64,000 nucleotides of DNA from Streptomyces vilmorinianum (lineage in GTDB: Bacteria > Actinomycetota > Actinomycetes > Streptomycetales > Streptomycetaceae), in the NCBI RefSeq assembly GCF_005517195.1, contig NZ_CP040244.1:3614001-3678000 (forward strand), given 5' to 3'. Below, piece by piece: positions 8,649 through 16,636 of this stretch (its first letter is position 1; each line of letters opens with the position of its first letter). The notes below the pieces were generated by a model. The model had not been told where the DNA came from and searched no databases. It saw only the letters and a program-made list of their open reading frames with translations. Made by a program: the position numbers and the translations under genes.

Positions 8649-9529
8649 TGTCCACCCCGCTCACCCCCGACCGGCTGCTCGCCGCCCTGCGAGCCGAAGG
8701 ACTGAACGTCGTTGAGGTCGGCGACTGGCGTACCCACAACCGCAACCACAAGGGCCCTTGGGGCCCGGTCCATGGCGTGATGATCCACCACACGGTCACC
8801 CGGGGCACCGCCACCACGGTCCGCATCTGCCACGACGGCTACACCGGCCTACCGGGCCCGCTCTGCCACGGCGTCATCGCCAAGGACGGCACCGTGCACC
8901 TGCTCTCCGCCGGGCGCGCCAACCACGCCGGATCCGGCGACGGCGACGTCCTCCAGGCCGTCATCGCCGAGCAGCCCGTGCCGCGCGACGACGAGACCGG
9001 CACCGACGGCAACCGGTACTTCTACGGCTTCGAGTGCGAGAACCTCGGCGACGGCAAGGACCCCTGGCCCGCCGTCCAACTCGAGGCGATTGAGAAGGCC
9101 GCGGCCGCGCTCTGCCGCGCGCACGCATGGGGCGCCCACTCCGTGATCGGACACCTCGAGTGGCAGCCGGGCAAGACCGACCCGCGCGGCTTCGCGATGG
9201 ACGACATGCGCGACCGGATCGGCGACCGCCTCGGCACGCCGGCCGAGCCTCCGAAGAAGCCCACTACGCCGGCGCCCAAGCCCGCAGCCCGCCCGCCGTT
9301 CCCCGGGCGCGGCGCGTTCCGCCCGGGCCAGTCCAACGCCGCGATCGAGCAGCTCGGCCGACAGCTCGTGAAGCGCGGGTTCGGCAAGCACTACCGCGTC
9401 GGACCTTCACGCCGCTGGGGTGAGGCCGACCGCCTCAACGTCCAGGCATTCCAGCGCTCCCACCCTCAACTCCGCGGCGACGCCGACGGCTACCCCGGCC
9501 CCCTCACCTGGCACATTTTGTTCTCCTGA
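8648..9529 (+). CDS. Endolysin, N-acetylmuramoyl-L-alanine amidase with peptidoglycan-binding domain
   Basis: A 293-residue protein whose ATG overlaps the preceding stop. Residues 35-190 form an Amidase_2/PGRP domain: VMIHHTVT gives a zinc ligand pair around His47/His48, and IGHLEWQPGKTDPRG supplies the later His and the Lys-Thr-Asp of the active site. A Pro/Ala/Lys-rich linker (about 200-222) leads to a C-terminal peptidoglycan-binding repeat (AIEQLGRQLVKRGFG to VQAFQRSHPQLRGDADGYPG). It cleaves the amide bond between MurNAc and the stem peptide at lysis. There is no signal peptide, consistent with release through the holins encoded just downstream. Confidence 0.92.
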   Translation: MSTPLTPDRLLAALRAEGLNVVEVGDWRTHNRNHKGPWGPVHGVMIHHTVTRGTATTVRICHDGYTGLPGPLCHGVIAKDGTVHLLSAGRANHAGSGDGDVLQAVIAEQPVPRDDETGTDGNRYFYGFECENLGDGKDPWPAVQLEAIEKAAAALCRAHAWGAHSVIGHLEWQPGKTDPRGFAMDDMRDRIGDRLGTPAEPPKKPTTPAPKPAARPPFPGRGAFRPGQSNAAIEQLGRQLVKRGFGKHYRVGPSRRWGEADRLNVQAFQRSHPQLRGDADGYPGPLTWHILFS

Positions 9530-9541
9530 AAGGCCACCCTC

Positions 9542-9769
9542 ATGACCGACGCCACGAAGCGCACCGCACGCACTGTCCTCCAGACCGCTCTCGGCATCGC
9601 GCTCGTGCTCCCCGCGATCGTCGACGCGTCCGGCATCCCGGCGACGCTGCCGTGGGTCGCCGGGGGGCTCGCCCTGGCCGGCGGTTTCGCCCGCGTCATG
9701 GCCGTGCCCGGAGTCCAGCGACTCCTGCCCGGCTGGCTCCGTACCGACGAGCCTGATGCCCACTCGTGA
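9542..9769 (+). CDS. Putative holin
   Basis: A 75-residue protein from ATG 9542, 12 bp after the endolysin. It has two hydrophobic segments, about residues 12-30 (VLQTALGIALVLPAIVDAS) and 36-55 (LPWVAGGLALAGGFARVMAV), a basic N-terminus and a charged tail. Size, two-helix topology and position after the amidase are those of a class II holin that permeabilises the membrane. Its last codons overlap the GTG of the next gene. Confidence 0.75.
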   Translation: MTDATKRTARTVLQTALGIALVLPAIVDASGIPATLPWVAGGLALAGGFARVMAVPGVQRLLPGWLRTDEPDAHS

Positions 9770-10035
9770 CGCCTCCCGAGGCCGGATCCGTCGCCGTCGA
9801 ACTGGAGCGTATGCGCGGGACATTCGAGACCGGACTGACGAAACTCCACGGGAAGCTGGACGTGCTCGTGGAACGCTCCGACCACACCGACCGCCGCCTG
9901 GTCGCAGCCGAAGCCGAGGCGGCCAAACTCGCCACCCGCGTCAGCGCGCTTGAGCGACGCGTCTGGACGGCATCAGGCGTCGCAGCTGCGCTCGGAGCCG
10001 GCGGGGGAGTCCTCGCAGCTCTCTTAGGCGGATAG
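9766..10035 (+). CDS. Coiled-coil membrane protein of the lysis cassette
   Basis: An 89-residue protein from GTG 9766, overlapping the holin stop. Residues 10-65 form a heptad-rich coiled coil (MRGTFETGLTKLHGKLDVL, then AEAEAAKLATRVSALERR). A single C-terminal hydrophobic segment follows (ASGVAAALGAGGGVLAALLG, 69-88). This coil-plus-helix arrangement is common for the second small membrane protein after actinophage holins and may act as a second holin or antiholin. A strong hairpin terminator follows at 10050. Confidence 0.65.
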   Translation: MTPPEAGSVAVELERMRGTFETGLTKLHGKLDVLVERSDHTDRRLVAAEAEAAKLATRVSALERRVWTASGVAAALGAGGGVLAALLGG

Positions 10036-10049
10036 ACGACGCGTTCGAC

Positions 10050-10078
10050 CCGCCCCCTCTGCCAGGCGGAGGGGGCGG
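10050..10078 (+). terminator. Hairpin terminator closing the lysis operon
   Basis: A 10-bp GC-rich stem (CCGCCCCCTC at 10050-10059 with GAGGGGGCGG at 10069-10078) encloses a 9-nt loop, 15 bp after the last lysis gene. The sequence following the stem, CTTCGTCG, recurs after two later hairpin-like sites (11231 and 12056). Confidence 0.75.
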
Positions 10079-10137
10079 CTTCGTCGTGTCGGCGCTTCGT
10101 CAGTATGATCCGGCTCTCATCAACTGTGTGGGGGACC

Positions 10138-10605
10138 GTGGAAAACGAAACGCCTGAAACTGAACATGCCAGACAGGCGGGCCAGGCACCCGACAAGCGC
10201 GTCACTCGGAGCTGGCGCCCAGCGGGTATTGGCCTCTTCGTTATCGCCGCGCTCGTGGGCAGTTTCATCCTCGGTCGGGCAACCGCGCCCGGTATTGCAT
10301 CACGAGCCGAGAGCGCGGCTTGCGATGACGCTCAGGCTGTACTGCAAGAGCAGCTCTCCATCGCCGACGAGAATCAGAGCGTCGTCGAGGCGCGTCAGGG
10401 CAACAGCCCGGAGGAAGAGGGAAAGGCTGAGCAGGCGCTGCGGACGGGTGCGATTGCCGTCACGCAGAACCCTGACTGCTTCAGCGCCAGCGAACGGGCC
10501 ACTGCTCAGACGTACCTCGACAACTGGGACAAGAACGCTGCCGACGCCGCCGCCAAGTGCGCCAGCGCCCAGACGTCCCTCGACCGGTCCGTCTATTGCG
10601 GCTAG
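10138..10605 (+). CDS. Membrane-anchored extracytoplasmic protein, unknown function
   Basis: A 155-residue protein from GTG 10138. A hydrophilic N-terminus is followed by one transmembrane helix (GIGLFVIAALVGSFILGRAT, about residues 31-50). The outer domain of about 100 residues holds four cysteines in the contexts AACDD, NPDCFS, AKCASA and VYCG, enough for two disulfides, and is helical (AQAVLQEQLSIADENQSVVE). It is the first gene after the lysis terminator, a usual place for lysogenic-conversion genes in prophages. A surface-exposed prophage protein, for example in superinfection exclusion, is a guess from location and topology only. Confidence 0.55.
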   Translation: MENETPETEHARQAGQAPDKRVTRSWRPAGIGLFVIAALVGSFILGRATAPGIASRAESAACDDAQAVLQEQLSIADENQSVVEARQGNSPEEEGKAEQALRTGAIAVTQNPDCFSASERATAQTYLDNWDKNAADAAAKCASAQTSLDRSVYCG

Positions 10606-10703
10606 GCCGATCGTAGCTCGCCCGTCCGGCCGAGCAGGCCCAGGCAGACACGGGAGCCGCGGGCGCTCCGAATGCGCTGCCGTCGATTCCGGGGCATGCC
10701 CCC

Positions 10704-10937
10704 GTGAGCACGCCCCTCGTGTCCGTGTCCTCACGACCGTCCGCGGGTTGTACGGGCGTGGACACTGCCGCGCCGCTCGTCGGCGACTACCCGGACCCGA
10801 CCCGCCTGCCACTCGTCACTCTCGATGAGGCGCGGAAGGTGGTCGAGCTGCTGATGCACTTCGAGGACGACACCGTGGAGGGGCGCGCCGCCTTCCAGCT
10901 CGCTGGCGACATCGCTCTCCGACTACCCGCGGAGTAG
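10704..10937 (+). CDS. Small hypothetical protein
   Basis: A 77-residue frame from GTG 10704. The C-terminal half (TLDEARKVVELLMHFEDDTVEG, abbreviated here) looks like an ordered helical protein: an amphipathic helix followed by EGRAAFQLAGDIALRLPAE. The N-terminal 25 residues are Ser/Pro-rich and the start is uncertain. No family is recognised. It lies among other short accessory genes of the prophage arm. Confidence 0.4.
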   Translation: MSTPLVSVSSRPSAGCTGVDTAAPLVGDYPDPTRLPLVTLDEARKVVELLMHFEDDTVEGRAAFQLAGDIALRLPAE

Positions 10938-10981
10938 CCGTCCCGGATGCGTCTGGACGGGTCCGGATGGACGCTGGGTGT

Positions 10982-11203
10982 ATGCGCGAAGAACCGCCTG
11001 TGGTTGTTCACCCTCTGCTGCCGGACGGTGGCAGGCCGGTGACGGTCCGTGGTGAGCGCGTCGGCGTGGCATTCCACCTGCTCGACGTGCTGGAGTTCCT
11101 GCGCAGCGCGGCGCTGCCGGAGGCGGACACGGTGATCGATGATCCGGAGCTGATCGAGTGGCGTGGCGGCGGCCCTGAGGTGTGGTCCGAGCCCGCCGAG
11201 TAG
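10982..11203 (+). CDS. Small hypothetical protein
   Basis: A 73-residue acidic protein from ATG 10982; an in-frame ATG at 10967 is the alternative. It has a beta-like start (PPVVVHPLLPDGGRPVTVRG) and a helical centre (VGVAFHLLDVLEFLRSA), ending WSEPAE. It resembles small conserved actinomycete accessory proteins of unknown function. No catalytic or binding motif is visible. Confidence 0.45.
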   Translation: MREEPPVVVHPLLPDGGRPVTVRGERVGVAFHLLDVLEFLRSAALPEADTVIDDPELIEWRGGGPEVWSEPAE

Positions 11204-11230
11204 TCCACACGGCTGGAACTGAGTTCGGGC

Positions 11231-11254
11231 GAGGGGGCGGCTTCGTCGCGTCCG
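11231..11254 (+). repeat. Middle copy of a recurring 24-nt terminator tail
   Basis: The sequence here shares GAGGGGGCGGCTTCGTCG with the right arm and flank of the terminator at 10050-10078, and nearly the same sequence follows at 12056-12079. At this copy I cannot find a matching left arm, so it looks like a decayed or half terminator. The three copies mark the boundaries between successive small accessory genes. Confidence 0.6.
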
Positions 11255-11349
11255 GCCGATCGTTTCTCCGGTGAACCTGTTCACCCCCTTGGCTGACCAA
11301 CGGGCCCGTATCCGCGCTTTGTAGACCCAGGACCGCTATTCCTGCGGTC

Positions 11350-12012
11350 GTGATCAAGAACCTGATGCGCGTCGCAATCGCTACCGCGCTCGTACTGCTG
11401 CCCCTGACCACAACGGCACCCGCGCACGCTGCGCCCCAGACCGTGCCGCTCGCCGATGCCGTTGCATCGCTTCCACTCGCTGCCGAATCCCGCGACGGCT
11501 ACGTGCGCACCAGCTTCAAGCACTGGAACTCTGGCGCGAACCCGACCGACGGCTGTAACACCCGAGCCGAGGTCCTCATTTCCGAGGCCGTCGAGGCGCC
11601 GCGCATCCTGCCCGGGTGCAAGCTGGAGGGCGGGAAGTGGTGGTCCTATTACGACGCGAAGTTCGTGACCCCAGCGTCCGCCCTGGATGTTGATCATCTT
11701 GTCCCCCTCGCCGAGGCGTGGGACAGCGGAGCCTCGCAGTGGACGGCCGCGCGTCGCGAGGCGTACGCGAACGACCAGGATGCCTGGTACGGGCTGGTCG
11801 CCGTGACGGCCGCCTCGAACCGGTCGAAGGCGGACAAGGATCCGGCCGAGTGGCTCCCGCCATCGGCTGAGGTGCTGTGCCGGTACGGGACCGAGTGGGT
11901 GCAGGTCAAGACGCGATGGGGCCTCACCGTCGACCTTGCCGAGCAGGAAGCTCTGGCCCAGATCGCTGACGCGTGCCCGCGTGCCACGGTCACTTACGAA
12001 TCCGGCAAGTAG
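11350..12012 (+). CDS. Secreted HNH-type nuclease (DUF1524/GmrSD C-terminal-like)
   Basis: A 220-residue protein from GTG 11350 with a clear signal peptide: basic MIKNLMR, hydrophobic VAIATALVLLPLTT, and APAHA before the mature start near residue 27. The mature part contains the His-metal core LDVDHLVPLAEAWDSGAS (residues about 113-130), and later AASNRSKADKDPAEW, the pair of motifs seen in the DUF1524/GmrSD C-terminal HNH fold. Four cysteines (GCNTR, GCKLE, LCRY, ACPR) suggest disulfides in an exported protein. Secreted members are widespread in Streptomyces and presumably degrade external DNA. Its place inside the prophage arm suggests acquired cargo. Confidence 0.8.
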   Translation: MIKNLMRVAIATALVLLPLTTTAPAHAAPQTVPLADAVASLPLAAESRDGYVRTSFKHWNSGANPTDGCNTRAEVLISEAVEAPRILPGCKLEGGKWWSYYDAKFVTPASALDVDHLVPLAEAWDSGASQWTAARREAYANDQDAWYGLVAVTAASNRSKADKDPAEWLPPSAEVLCRYGTEWVQVKTRWGLTVDLAEQEALAQIADACPRATVTYESGK

Positions 12013-12031
12013 AACATCCCTGGCGGGCGTG

Positions 12032-12065
12032 GCGCCCCCTTCCGCCTTCGGGCGGGAGGGGGCGC
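12032..12065 (+). terminator. UUCG-capped hairpin terminator
   Basis: A 15-bp stem (12032-12046 with 12051-12065, one G-U pair) is capped by the stable TTCG tetraloop (12047-12050), 20 bp after the secreted nuclease gene. It ends in the same CTTCGTCGCG flank as the earlier copies. Confidence 0.8.
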
Positions 12066-12386
12066 TTCGTCGCGTCCGGGGCCAGTCGGCGTTCGGTGGC
12101 TCCGGGTGCAGGACACGCATACTTAGTGCGCCGTGATCGCCGCCCTGCACCACGATCACGGTCGCCGCCTGGGGCCTCGCGCCTCTGTCCGCGACTTTCG
12201 TGGATGGGGTAGGCCGCCCGGGCGGTCGAACGGGAGTCCCGTTTGAGTGGTCGCAGGGGGCGGCGCATATGAGCATGACCTCCTGAACCGTTCGTGGGCG
12301 GGGTTCCCGGACTGCCTGCTGCGCACCTGGTAAGCAAGCAACAATGCCGCTGTCAGTGCAAGGAGCAGGTGCCCCTAGGAGCAGTA
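12066..12386. other. Intergenic stretch with two short inverted repeats
   Basis: I see no convincing gene here. It holds a 9-bp inverted repeat (CCGTGATCG 12131-12139, CGATCACGG 12153-12161) and a compact palindrome (AACGGGA-G-TCCCGTT, 12229-12243). Both are plausible regulator sites for the downstream gene; their partner is unknown. Confidence 0.5.
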
Positions 12387-12941
12387 GTGGCAAGAGACCG
12401 CAGCGGCCGGAAGATCAAAATCGCGCATAACCAGCAGGTGGCCGTCGCGGACACCAGCCAGATCGTTGGCGCATCCGTGTTCTTCGGGCTCGTCGCATGG
12501 GGCCTGGCTGACCTGACACACAACTACTCGTGGGTGGCGCTGGCCGTGCTGCTCACGGCTGAATTGGTACAGGAGGCCAGCACACGCAACCGTGTAACGG
12601 CAGCGTGGAACCGCCGGGTAGCGGCTGACGACGCGATCGGCATGATCGGCGCTGCGACCCCCGCCTACAGCACGGAGGACAAGTTCGGTGACGGGACACC
12701 TGTCGCCGGCCTGGCGGTACCCATACACACGGGCGGCTTCCACTTCTTCGCGGAGAACGGCGCCTCCCATCAGTTCCCGCCAGTGGAGATCGTAGAGATC
12801 GACCGGAGCTTGCCGTACAACCGAATCCAGATCACCACGACCAGCGCCGTACGGCCGACGATCCTGATTCACCCGCAGAGCTGGAACATCGAGGCGTGGG
12901 AGCATCTCAAGGATCAGGAAACCTACCTGGCAGACCAGTAG
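12387..12941 (+). CDS. Membrane-associated hypothetical protein
   Basis: A 184-residue protein from GTG 12387, chosen because AGGAG lies 7 bp upstream. A basic, polar N-terminus (ARDRSGRKIKIAHNQ) precedes one or two hydrophobic helices (residues about 27-60: VGASVFFGLVAWGLADL, then WVALAVLLTAELV). The C-terminal 120 residues form a soluble, probably beta-rich domain with FHFFAENGASHQFPPVEIVE. No family is recognised. It stands alone between a terminator and a convergent gene and belongs to the cargo region. Confidence 0.55.
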   Translation: MARDRSGRKIKIAHNQQVAVADTSQIVGASVFFGLVAWGLADLTHNYSWVALAVLLTAELVQEASTRNRVTAAWNRRVAADDAIGMIGAATPAYSTEDKFGDGTPVAGLAVPIHTGGFHFFAENGASHQFPPVEIVEIDRSLPYNRIQITTTSAVRPTILIHPQSWNIEAWEHLKDQETYLADQ

Positions 12942-13057
12942 GACCCACCACAAGAAGCCAGGCCCCTCGTGGACTGGCTTCACCGAGACAGGACACTCCC
13001 GGGGGGAAAGGCCGGTGCGCGACGCTTGGAGCGGTCATGCCTCCACCGTGTGCCGGG

Positions 13058-13396
13058 TCACTCCAGGACGCCGAGATCGGAGTCGGGCCGGCAGATCTCG
13101 CACGCCCGGATCCCGCCCGATGTGATCGCCTGGAGGGCCTGCTCGCGGGTGAGGGGCTTGGCGTGGTGGCTGGCCATACGGCAGTCGCCGAGATGGACGG
13201 AGTCCTCGACGGGCTGCCCACGCTGGCGCAGGTAGGACAGGACCCATGTCGGGCCGGTCGGCAGCTGCCGGACCGGCCGCATGGCCGCCTCGCGCCGCTC
13301 GACCTCTGCGATCCGGGCGCGGACGCGATCAAGGGACACGGCGAGCCACGTCTCCAGAGTGCGGAGGCGAGGTAGATCAGGCGGCAGATCGGTCAC
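13058..13396 (-). CDS. DUF6233 domain protein
   Basis: A 112-residue protein from GTG at 13396. The opening LPPDLPRLRTLETWLAVSLD, the helix RVRARIAEVERREAAMRPVR and the ending REQALQAITSGGIRACEICR with a terminal DSDLGVLE are the hallmarks of the Streptomyces DUF6233 family. The closing CEIC plus HLGDC and HH residues suggest metal binding. Function is unknown. Such genes are multicopy in Streptomyces and common in accessory islands. Confidence 0.7.
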   Translation of the reverse strand: MTDLPPDLPRLRTLETWLAVSLDRVRARIAEVERREAAMRPVRQLPTGPTWVLSYLRQRGQPVEDSVHLGDCRMASHHAKPLTREQALQAITSGGIRACEICRPDSDLGVLE

Positions 13397-13488
13397 ATGT
13401 TCGATTCTAGTGTCGTGGTCTGGCCGTGGCGTGCAGCAGCCATGACCAGCCCTTACGGCCCGCCGGGCCAGTCCGTAGGATCCCGAGC

Positions 13489-14151
13489 ATGATTCGCGCA
13501 GTGGTATTCGATGTCGGTGAGTGTCTGGTAGACGAGACCCGTGAGTACGGCACGTGGGCCGACTGGCTGGGGGTGCCCCGCCACACCTTCGCCGCCATGT
13601 TCGGCGCCGTGATCGCGCAGGGCCGCGACTACCGGGAGACGTTCCAGGAATTCCAGCCCGGGTTCGACCTGTACGCGCAGCGCGAGGCCCGCGCCGCTGC
13701 GGGGCAACCCGAGCACTTCGGCGAGGAAGACCTCTACGACGACGTCCGCCCGGCACTCGCCCAGCTGCGCGCCGACGGCCTGTGGCTCGGCATCGCCGGG
13801 AACCAGACCGTCCGCGCCGGGGGGATCCTGCGAGAGCTGTTCACCGACGACGTCGACCTGATCGGCACCTCTGACGACTGGGGAGCGTCGAAGCCCGACC
13901 CGGCCTTCTTCCATCGCGTCGCTGAGGTCGTCCCGTTCGAGAACGACGAGATCCTCTACGTCGGCGACCGAGTTGACAACGACCTGCGCCCGGCTGTCGC
14001 TGCCGGAATGGAAACGGCCCTCGTCCACCGCGGCCCGTGGGGCACGATCCAGTGGAACACCGAGGAAGCCGAGAAGCTCCCGACCTTCCGTGTCGAGAGC
14101 CTCCTGGAGCTGTCCGGAAACATCAGCAACTTCAACGCGCGAGGGCGCTGA
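13489..14151 (+). CDS. HAD-superfamily hydrolase
   Basis: A 220-residue protein from ATG 13489. Motif I is VVFDVGECLVDE (residues about 5-16), with the nucleophile Asp and Gly in the place of the usual second Asp, as in the FDVGGVL subgroup. A helical cap domain follows (15-90). Motif II/III features are GIAGNQT and SKPDPAFF, and motif IV is YVGDRVDNDLRPAVAAGM. It is probably a phosphatase acting on a small phosphate ester; the substrate is unknown. Its 3' end overlaps the convergent regulator gene by 20 bp. Confidence 0.85.
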   Translation: MIRAVVFDVGECLVDETREYGTWADWLGVPRHTFAAMFGAVIAQGRDYRETFQEFQPGFDLYAQREARAAAGQPEHFGEEDLYDDVRPALAQLRADGLWLGIAGNQTVRAGGILRELFTDDVDLIGTSDDWGASKPDPAFFHRVAEVVPFENDEILYVGDRVDNDLRPAVAAGMETALVHRGPWGTIQWNTEEAEKLPTFRVESLLELSGNISNFNARGR

Positions 14152-15349
14152 CCGTCGTCCCCCACCCGTAGAGCTGGTCATCGAGGTCGCGGACACAGCG
14201 CTCGTGCTGCCACGGCGCGAGCGCTCGCCGCACCTCGCGGACCCGTTCCATGCCGGTCGCGTACCACGTCGTGCCGAGCTGCTCGAGCGCACGGACCGCG
14301 TAGCCACAGGCCGCCTCCGGATTGCTGGCGGCCGCCTCCACGGCCGCCAGATCCCCGAGGATCACCGTGCGCTGCTTGTCGTCCGCCGGGGGCAGGTCCT
14401 CGAGGACCTGGAGGAGAGTCGTGCGGGCCTGTGGCAGATGGCCCGCCTTGAGCTGCGTATTGCCCTTGAAGGCGGCCAGTCGGACCGGGCTGAACCAGTC
14501 CATCCAGTCGGGCGACGGGTGCTCGCTGCCAGCCCCCAGCAGGTCTTCGCCGTGGCCGATCAGGTGCAGCGCGGTGCGGGTGTTGCCGGCGCGGGTCTCG
14601 CACTCTGCCTCCACGGCGTCCATCCACGCCAGCAGTTCCGCCGACGCGGCGCCGCGCCGGGCGTACGTGCGCGCGGCCACCATTCGCTCCACAGCCTCCT
14701 CGCGTCGCCCGTCCCACCCGGGGATGAAAGCGGTGTGGGCGAGGATCGCGGCGCCGAGGAGCGGATCGTTCGCCTCGCCGGCCGCCTGGAGGGCGCGCAG
14801 CCAGGTGTCCTTCGCGGCCTGTGGGCTCTGCACGTCGAAGAACTCGATGCGGCCGGCGAGGAGATACGTCTCGGCGAGTGCGACCGCGACGGCCTGACGC
14901 GTGGCACCGGCTGTCTGTTGGAGCAGGGCGCAGCCCAGCGTGGCGTGGGCGACGGCTGAGGGGTGCAGATCTGACGGTGCGACGGTCCAGTAGAGACGGC
15001 GATGTGCGCGCGTCACCGCTGCGAAGTCGACGGCAGCGGTGGCCGGTTGTAGCGCTGAGCTCTGTGAAGGGACGGCGGACAGGCCCACGGCCGCAGCGAT
15101 GACGTGCGGGCGGTGTTCCTGTCGGCGCGTTCCGCCCGGAGGCGTGAACCCGAGCGATTCCATGTCTTGGCCGAGGGCCTGGGTGAGACGCTGCTGCACT
15201 TCGGTGCGCGGCCACGGCGGGTTGGGGGATTCCCAGCGCCGGACTTGGCGGATGCCGACCCCGATGGCGTCGGCGAGAGCCTGCTGAGACATGTATCCCG
15301 CCGCCACCCGGGCGGACTTCAGGCGGGTGTTGCCGTCGGGCTGTTCCAC
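14132..15349 (-). CDS. XRE-family transcriptional regulator with TPR-like C-terminal region
   Basis: A 405-residue protein from GTG at 15349 with GGAGGTGA upstream. Residues about 8-60 form a helix-turn-helix (LKSARVAAGYMSQQALADAI with VGIRQVRRWES). The remaining 300 residues are alpha-helical repeats of TPR character (for example LAETYLLAGRIEFF, TWLRALQAAGEANDP). This is the standard design of Streptomyces signal-responsive XRE regulators. It diverges from the DUF6415 pair across an intergenic region with three phased AAGTCCTC repeats, its best candidate binding site. It may control those genes and possibly the downstream graspetide cluster. Confidence 0.82.
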   Translation of the reverse strand: MEQPDGNTRLKSARVAAGYMSQQALADAIGVGIRQVRRWESPNPPWPRTEVQQRLTQALGQDMESLGFTPPGGTRRQEHRPHVIAAAVGLSAVPSQSSALQPATAAVDFAAVTRAHRRLYWTVAPSDLHPSAVAHATLGCALLQQTAGATRQAVAVALAETYLLAGRIEFFDVQSPQAAKDTWLRALQAAGEANDPLLGAAILAHTAFIPGWDGRREEAVERMVAARTYARRGAASAELLAWMDAVEAECETRAGNTRTALHLIGHGEDLLGAGSEHPSPDWMDWFSPVRLAAFKGNTQLKAGHLPQARTTLLQVLEDLPPADDKQRTVILGDLAAVEAAASNPEAACGYAVRALEQLGTTWYATGMERVREVRRALAPWQHERCVRDLDDQLYGWGTTVSALAR

Positions 15350-15431
15350 GGTTCACCTCCGGTGATGGCGTTTCAGCCAGTGTCACAGCAGGCCCTCTTG
15401 ATTGCCAGCGTTCACCCCAACGGCCGCAGGA

Positions 15432-15472
15432 AAGTCCTCAATCGGGCGTCCAAAAGTCCTCTCTAAGTCCTC
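15432..15472. promoter_or_regulatory. Three phased direct repeats, candidate operator
   Basis: AAGTCCTC occurs at 15432-15439, 15454-15461 and 15465-15472, so start-to-start spacing is 22 and 11 bp, two and one helical turns. Copies one and three continue into similar A/T-G triplets (AATCGGG, GTTTGGG). The array lies between the divergent XRE regulator and the 15536 gene. Confidence 0.6.
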
Positions 15473-15535
15473 GTTTGGGCTTCCTTTGAGGGCCAGAGTG
15501 ATGGGACCGGAATTCGATCCTGAGGGGGCAGCCGC

Positions 15536-15967
15536 ATGACGGCGAGAGCAGCCAGTGTGCTCACCGCATCGGGTTGCGAGCTGCTGGAGGCCGGTGCCGC
15601 CTGGGACGCGGTCCGCGTACCGCGCGAACTGGGCCTCGTGGCACTGGAGATCCTCGGCAGCCGCAGTGGATCCGTCGTCGAAGACCCAGCGGAGGCAGCG
15701 CTCTACTGGTTTGTCCAGGCAGGCTCCACGGACGTCTGGGACATCGAGCACGCCCGCGTCCTGAGCGTCGGTCACACGGTTGCTGTGCCGCCCGCAAGGC
15801 GTACATCAGGGCCCGGCCCCCGATGGCTGGTCTGCCCCGGCGAGGAGTCCTTCCTGACAGATACGGGTGCTCTCCAGGCCGCCCTGGCGGACTCCCACCG
15901 ACTCGCGGAGAACTTGCACGAGACCCCGGCGACCGCGGACACGGTCCCGGGGCATGGCCAACGCTGA
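15536..15967 (+). CDS. Conserved Streptomyces hypothetical protein
   Basis: A 143-residue protein from ATG 15536. It has a helical start (AASVLTASGCELLEAGAAWD), a central segment ALYWFVQAGSTDVWDIEHAR followed by a beta-rich GHTVAVPPARRTSGPGPRW, and an acidic tail. Proteins of this shape (N-terminal AWDAVRVPRELG, C-terminal WLVCP) commonly neighbour XRE regulators and DUF6415 genes in Streptomyces. It is followed after 14 bp by the DUF6415 gene and is probably co-transcribed. Function is unknown. Confidence 0.6.
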   Translation: MTARAASVLTASGCELLEAGAAWDAVRVPRELGLVALEILGSRSGSVVEDPAEAALYWFVQAGSTDVWDIEHARVLSVGHTVAVPPARRTSGPGPRWLVCPGEESFLTDTGALQAALADSHRLAENLHETPATADTVPGHGQR

Positions 15968-15981
15968 CAAGGAGCGTCGAC

Positions 15982-16581
15982 ATGAAGCAAAGTACCGCCC
16001 CACAGGGCACGTCCGCAGGCGAGGAAGACCCCAGACCCCTGGACGTCGCGATGATGCGAGACACGGCCCGCCGGGTTCTCGCCCTGGGAGAGGCCCCGCC
16101 TCTGCTGGAGGACCTGGACAAACTGACCAACAGCCTGCGCGGGCACATCTCGCTCTTGGTGCTCGAACTGCGGGGGCTCCTCGAAGGGTTCGCCGCTACC
16201 GACCCCGCCGCGTGTGTGGCGCGCGTCGGTGTGGAGGAGGCATGGCGGCGCCTCCACACCACACGGGGCTTCGGCCCGCAGGCCGTCCACCGGCACGCCG
16301 AACGCCTCGCCCGGTCGGTCAACTCCCTGTGCGACCACTACCAGAACTTGAACCCCGTCGTAGACCACCCCGCCGAGACCGACGGGGGAGCGAACTGCCG
16401 GTACTGTCCCCGGCCCTCCCCGGATGTGGTCATCGGCGTCCATGACGTGAGCTCCGGCCCCGGCATCCCGGTGACCGCGCACAGCACCTGCGCCGCGCTT
16501 CACCAGGACATCGTCCTGGGCAGGTACGACGCGGACGCATGGGCCAGGGCCTGGGCGAACGAGCCGCCCCCGAGCCCCTGA
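15982..16581 (+). CDS. DUF6415-like protein
   Basis: A 199-residue protein from ATG 15982 with AAGGAG upstream. The N-terminal 130 residues are helical with DTARRVLALGEAPPLLEDLD and LTNSLRGHISLLVLELRGLL, matching the DUF6415 group annotated near natural-product genes. The C-terminal region carries CRYCP and a downstream HSTCAALHQD, a possible zinc site. It forms a two-gene unit with the preceding gene. The family name is recalled from its helical signature and is not certain; no biochemical role is known. Confidence 0.6.
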   Translation: MKQSTAPQGTSAGEEDPRPLDVAMMRDTARRVLALGEAPPLLEDLDKLTNSLRGHISLLVLELRGLLEGFAATDPAACVARVGVEEAWRRLHTTRGFGPQAVHRHAERLARSVNSLCDHYQNLNPVVDHPAETDGGANCRYCPRPSPDVVIGVHDVSSGPGIPVTAHSTCAALHQDIVLGRYDADAWARAWANEPPPSP

Positions 16582-16636
16582 GCCTCCAACTACATCCATG
16601 GCGAACGCATTCGGGATAAGGGTCGCACCCATGAAC

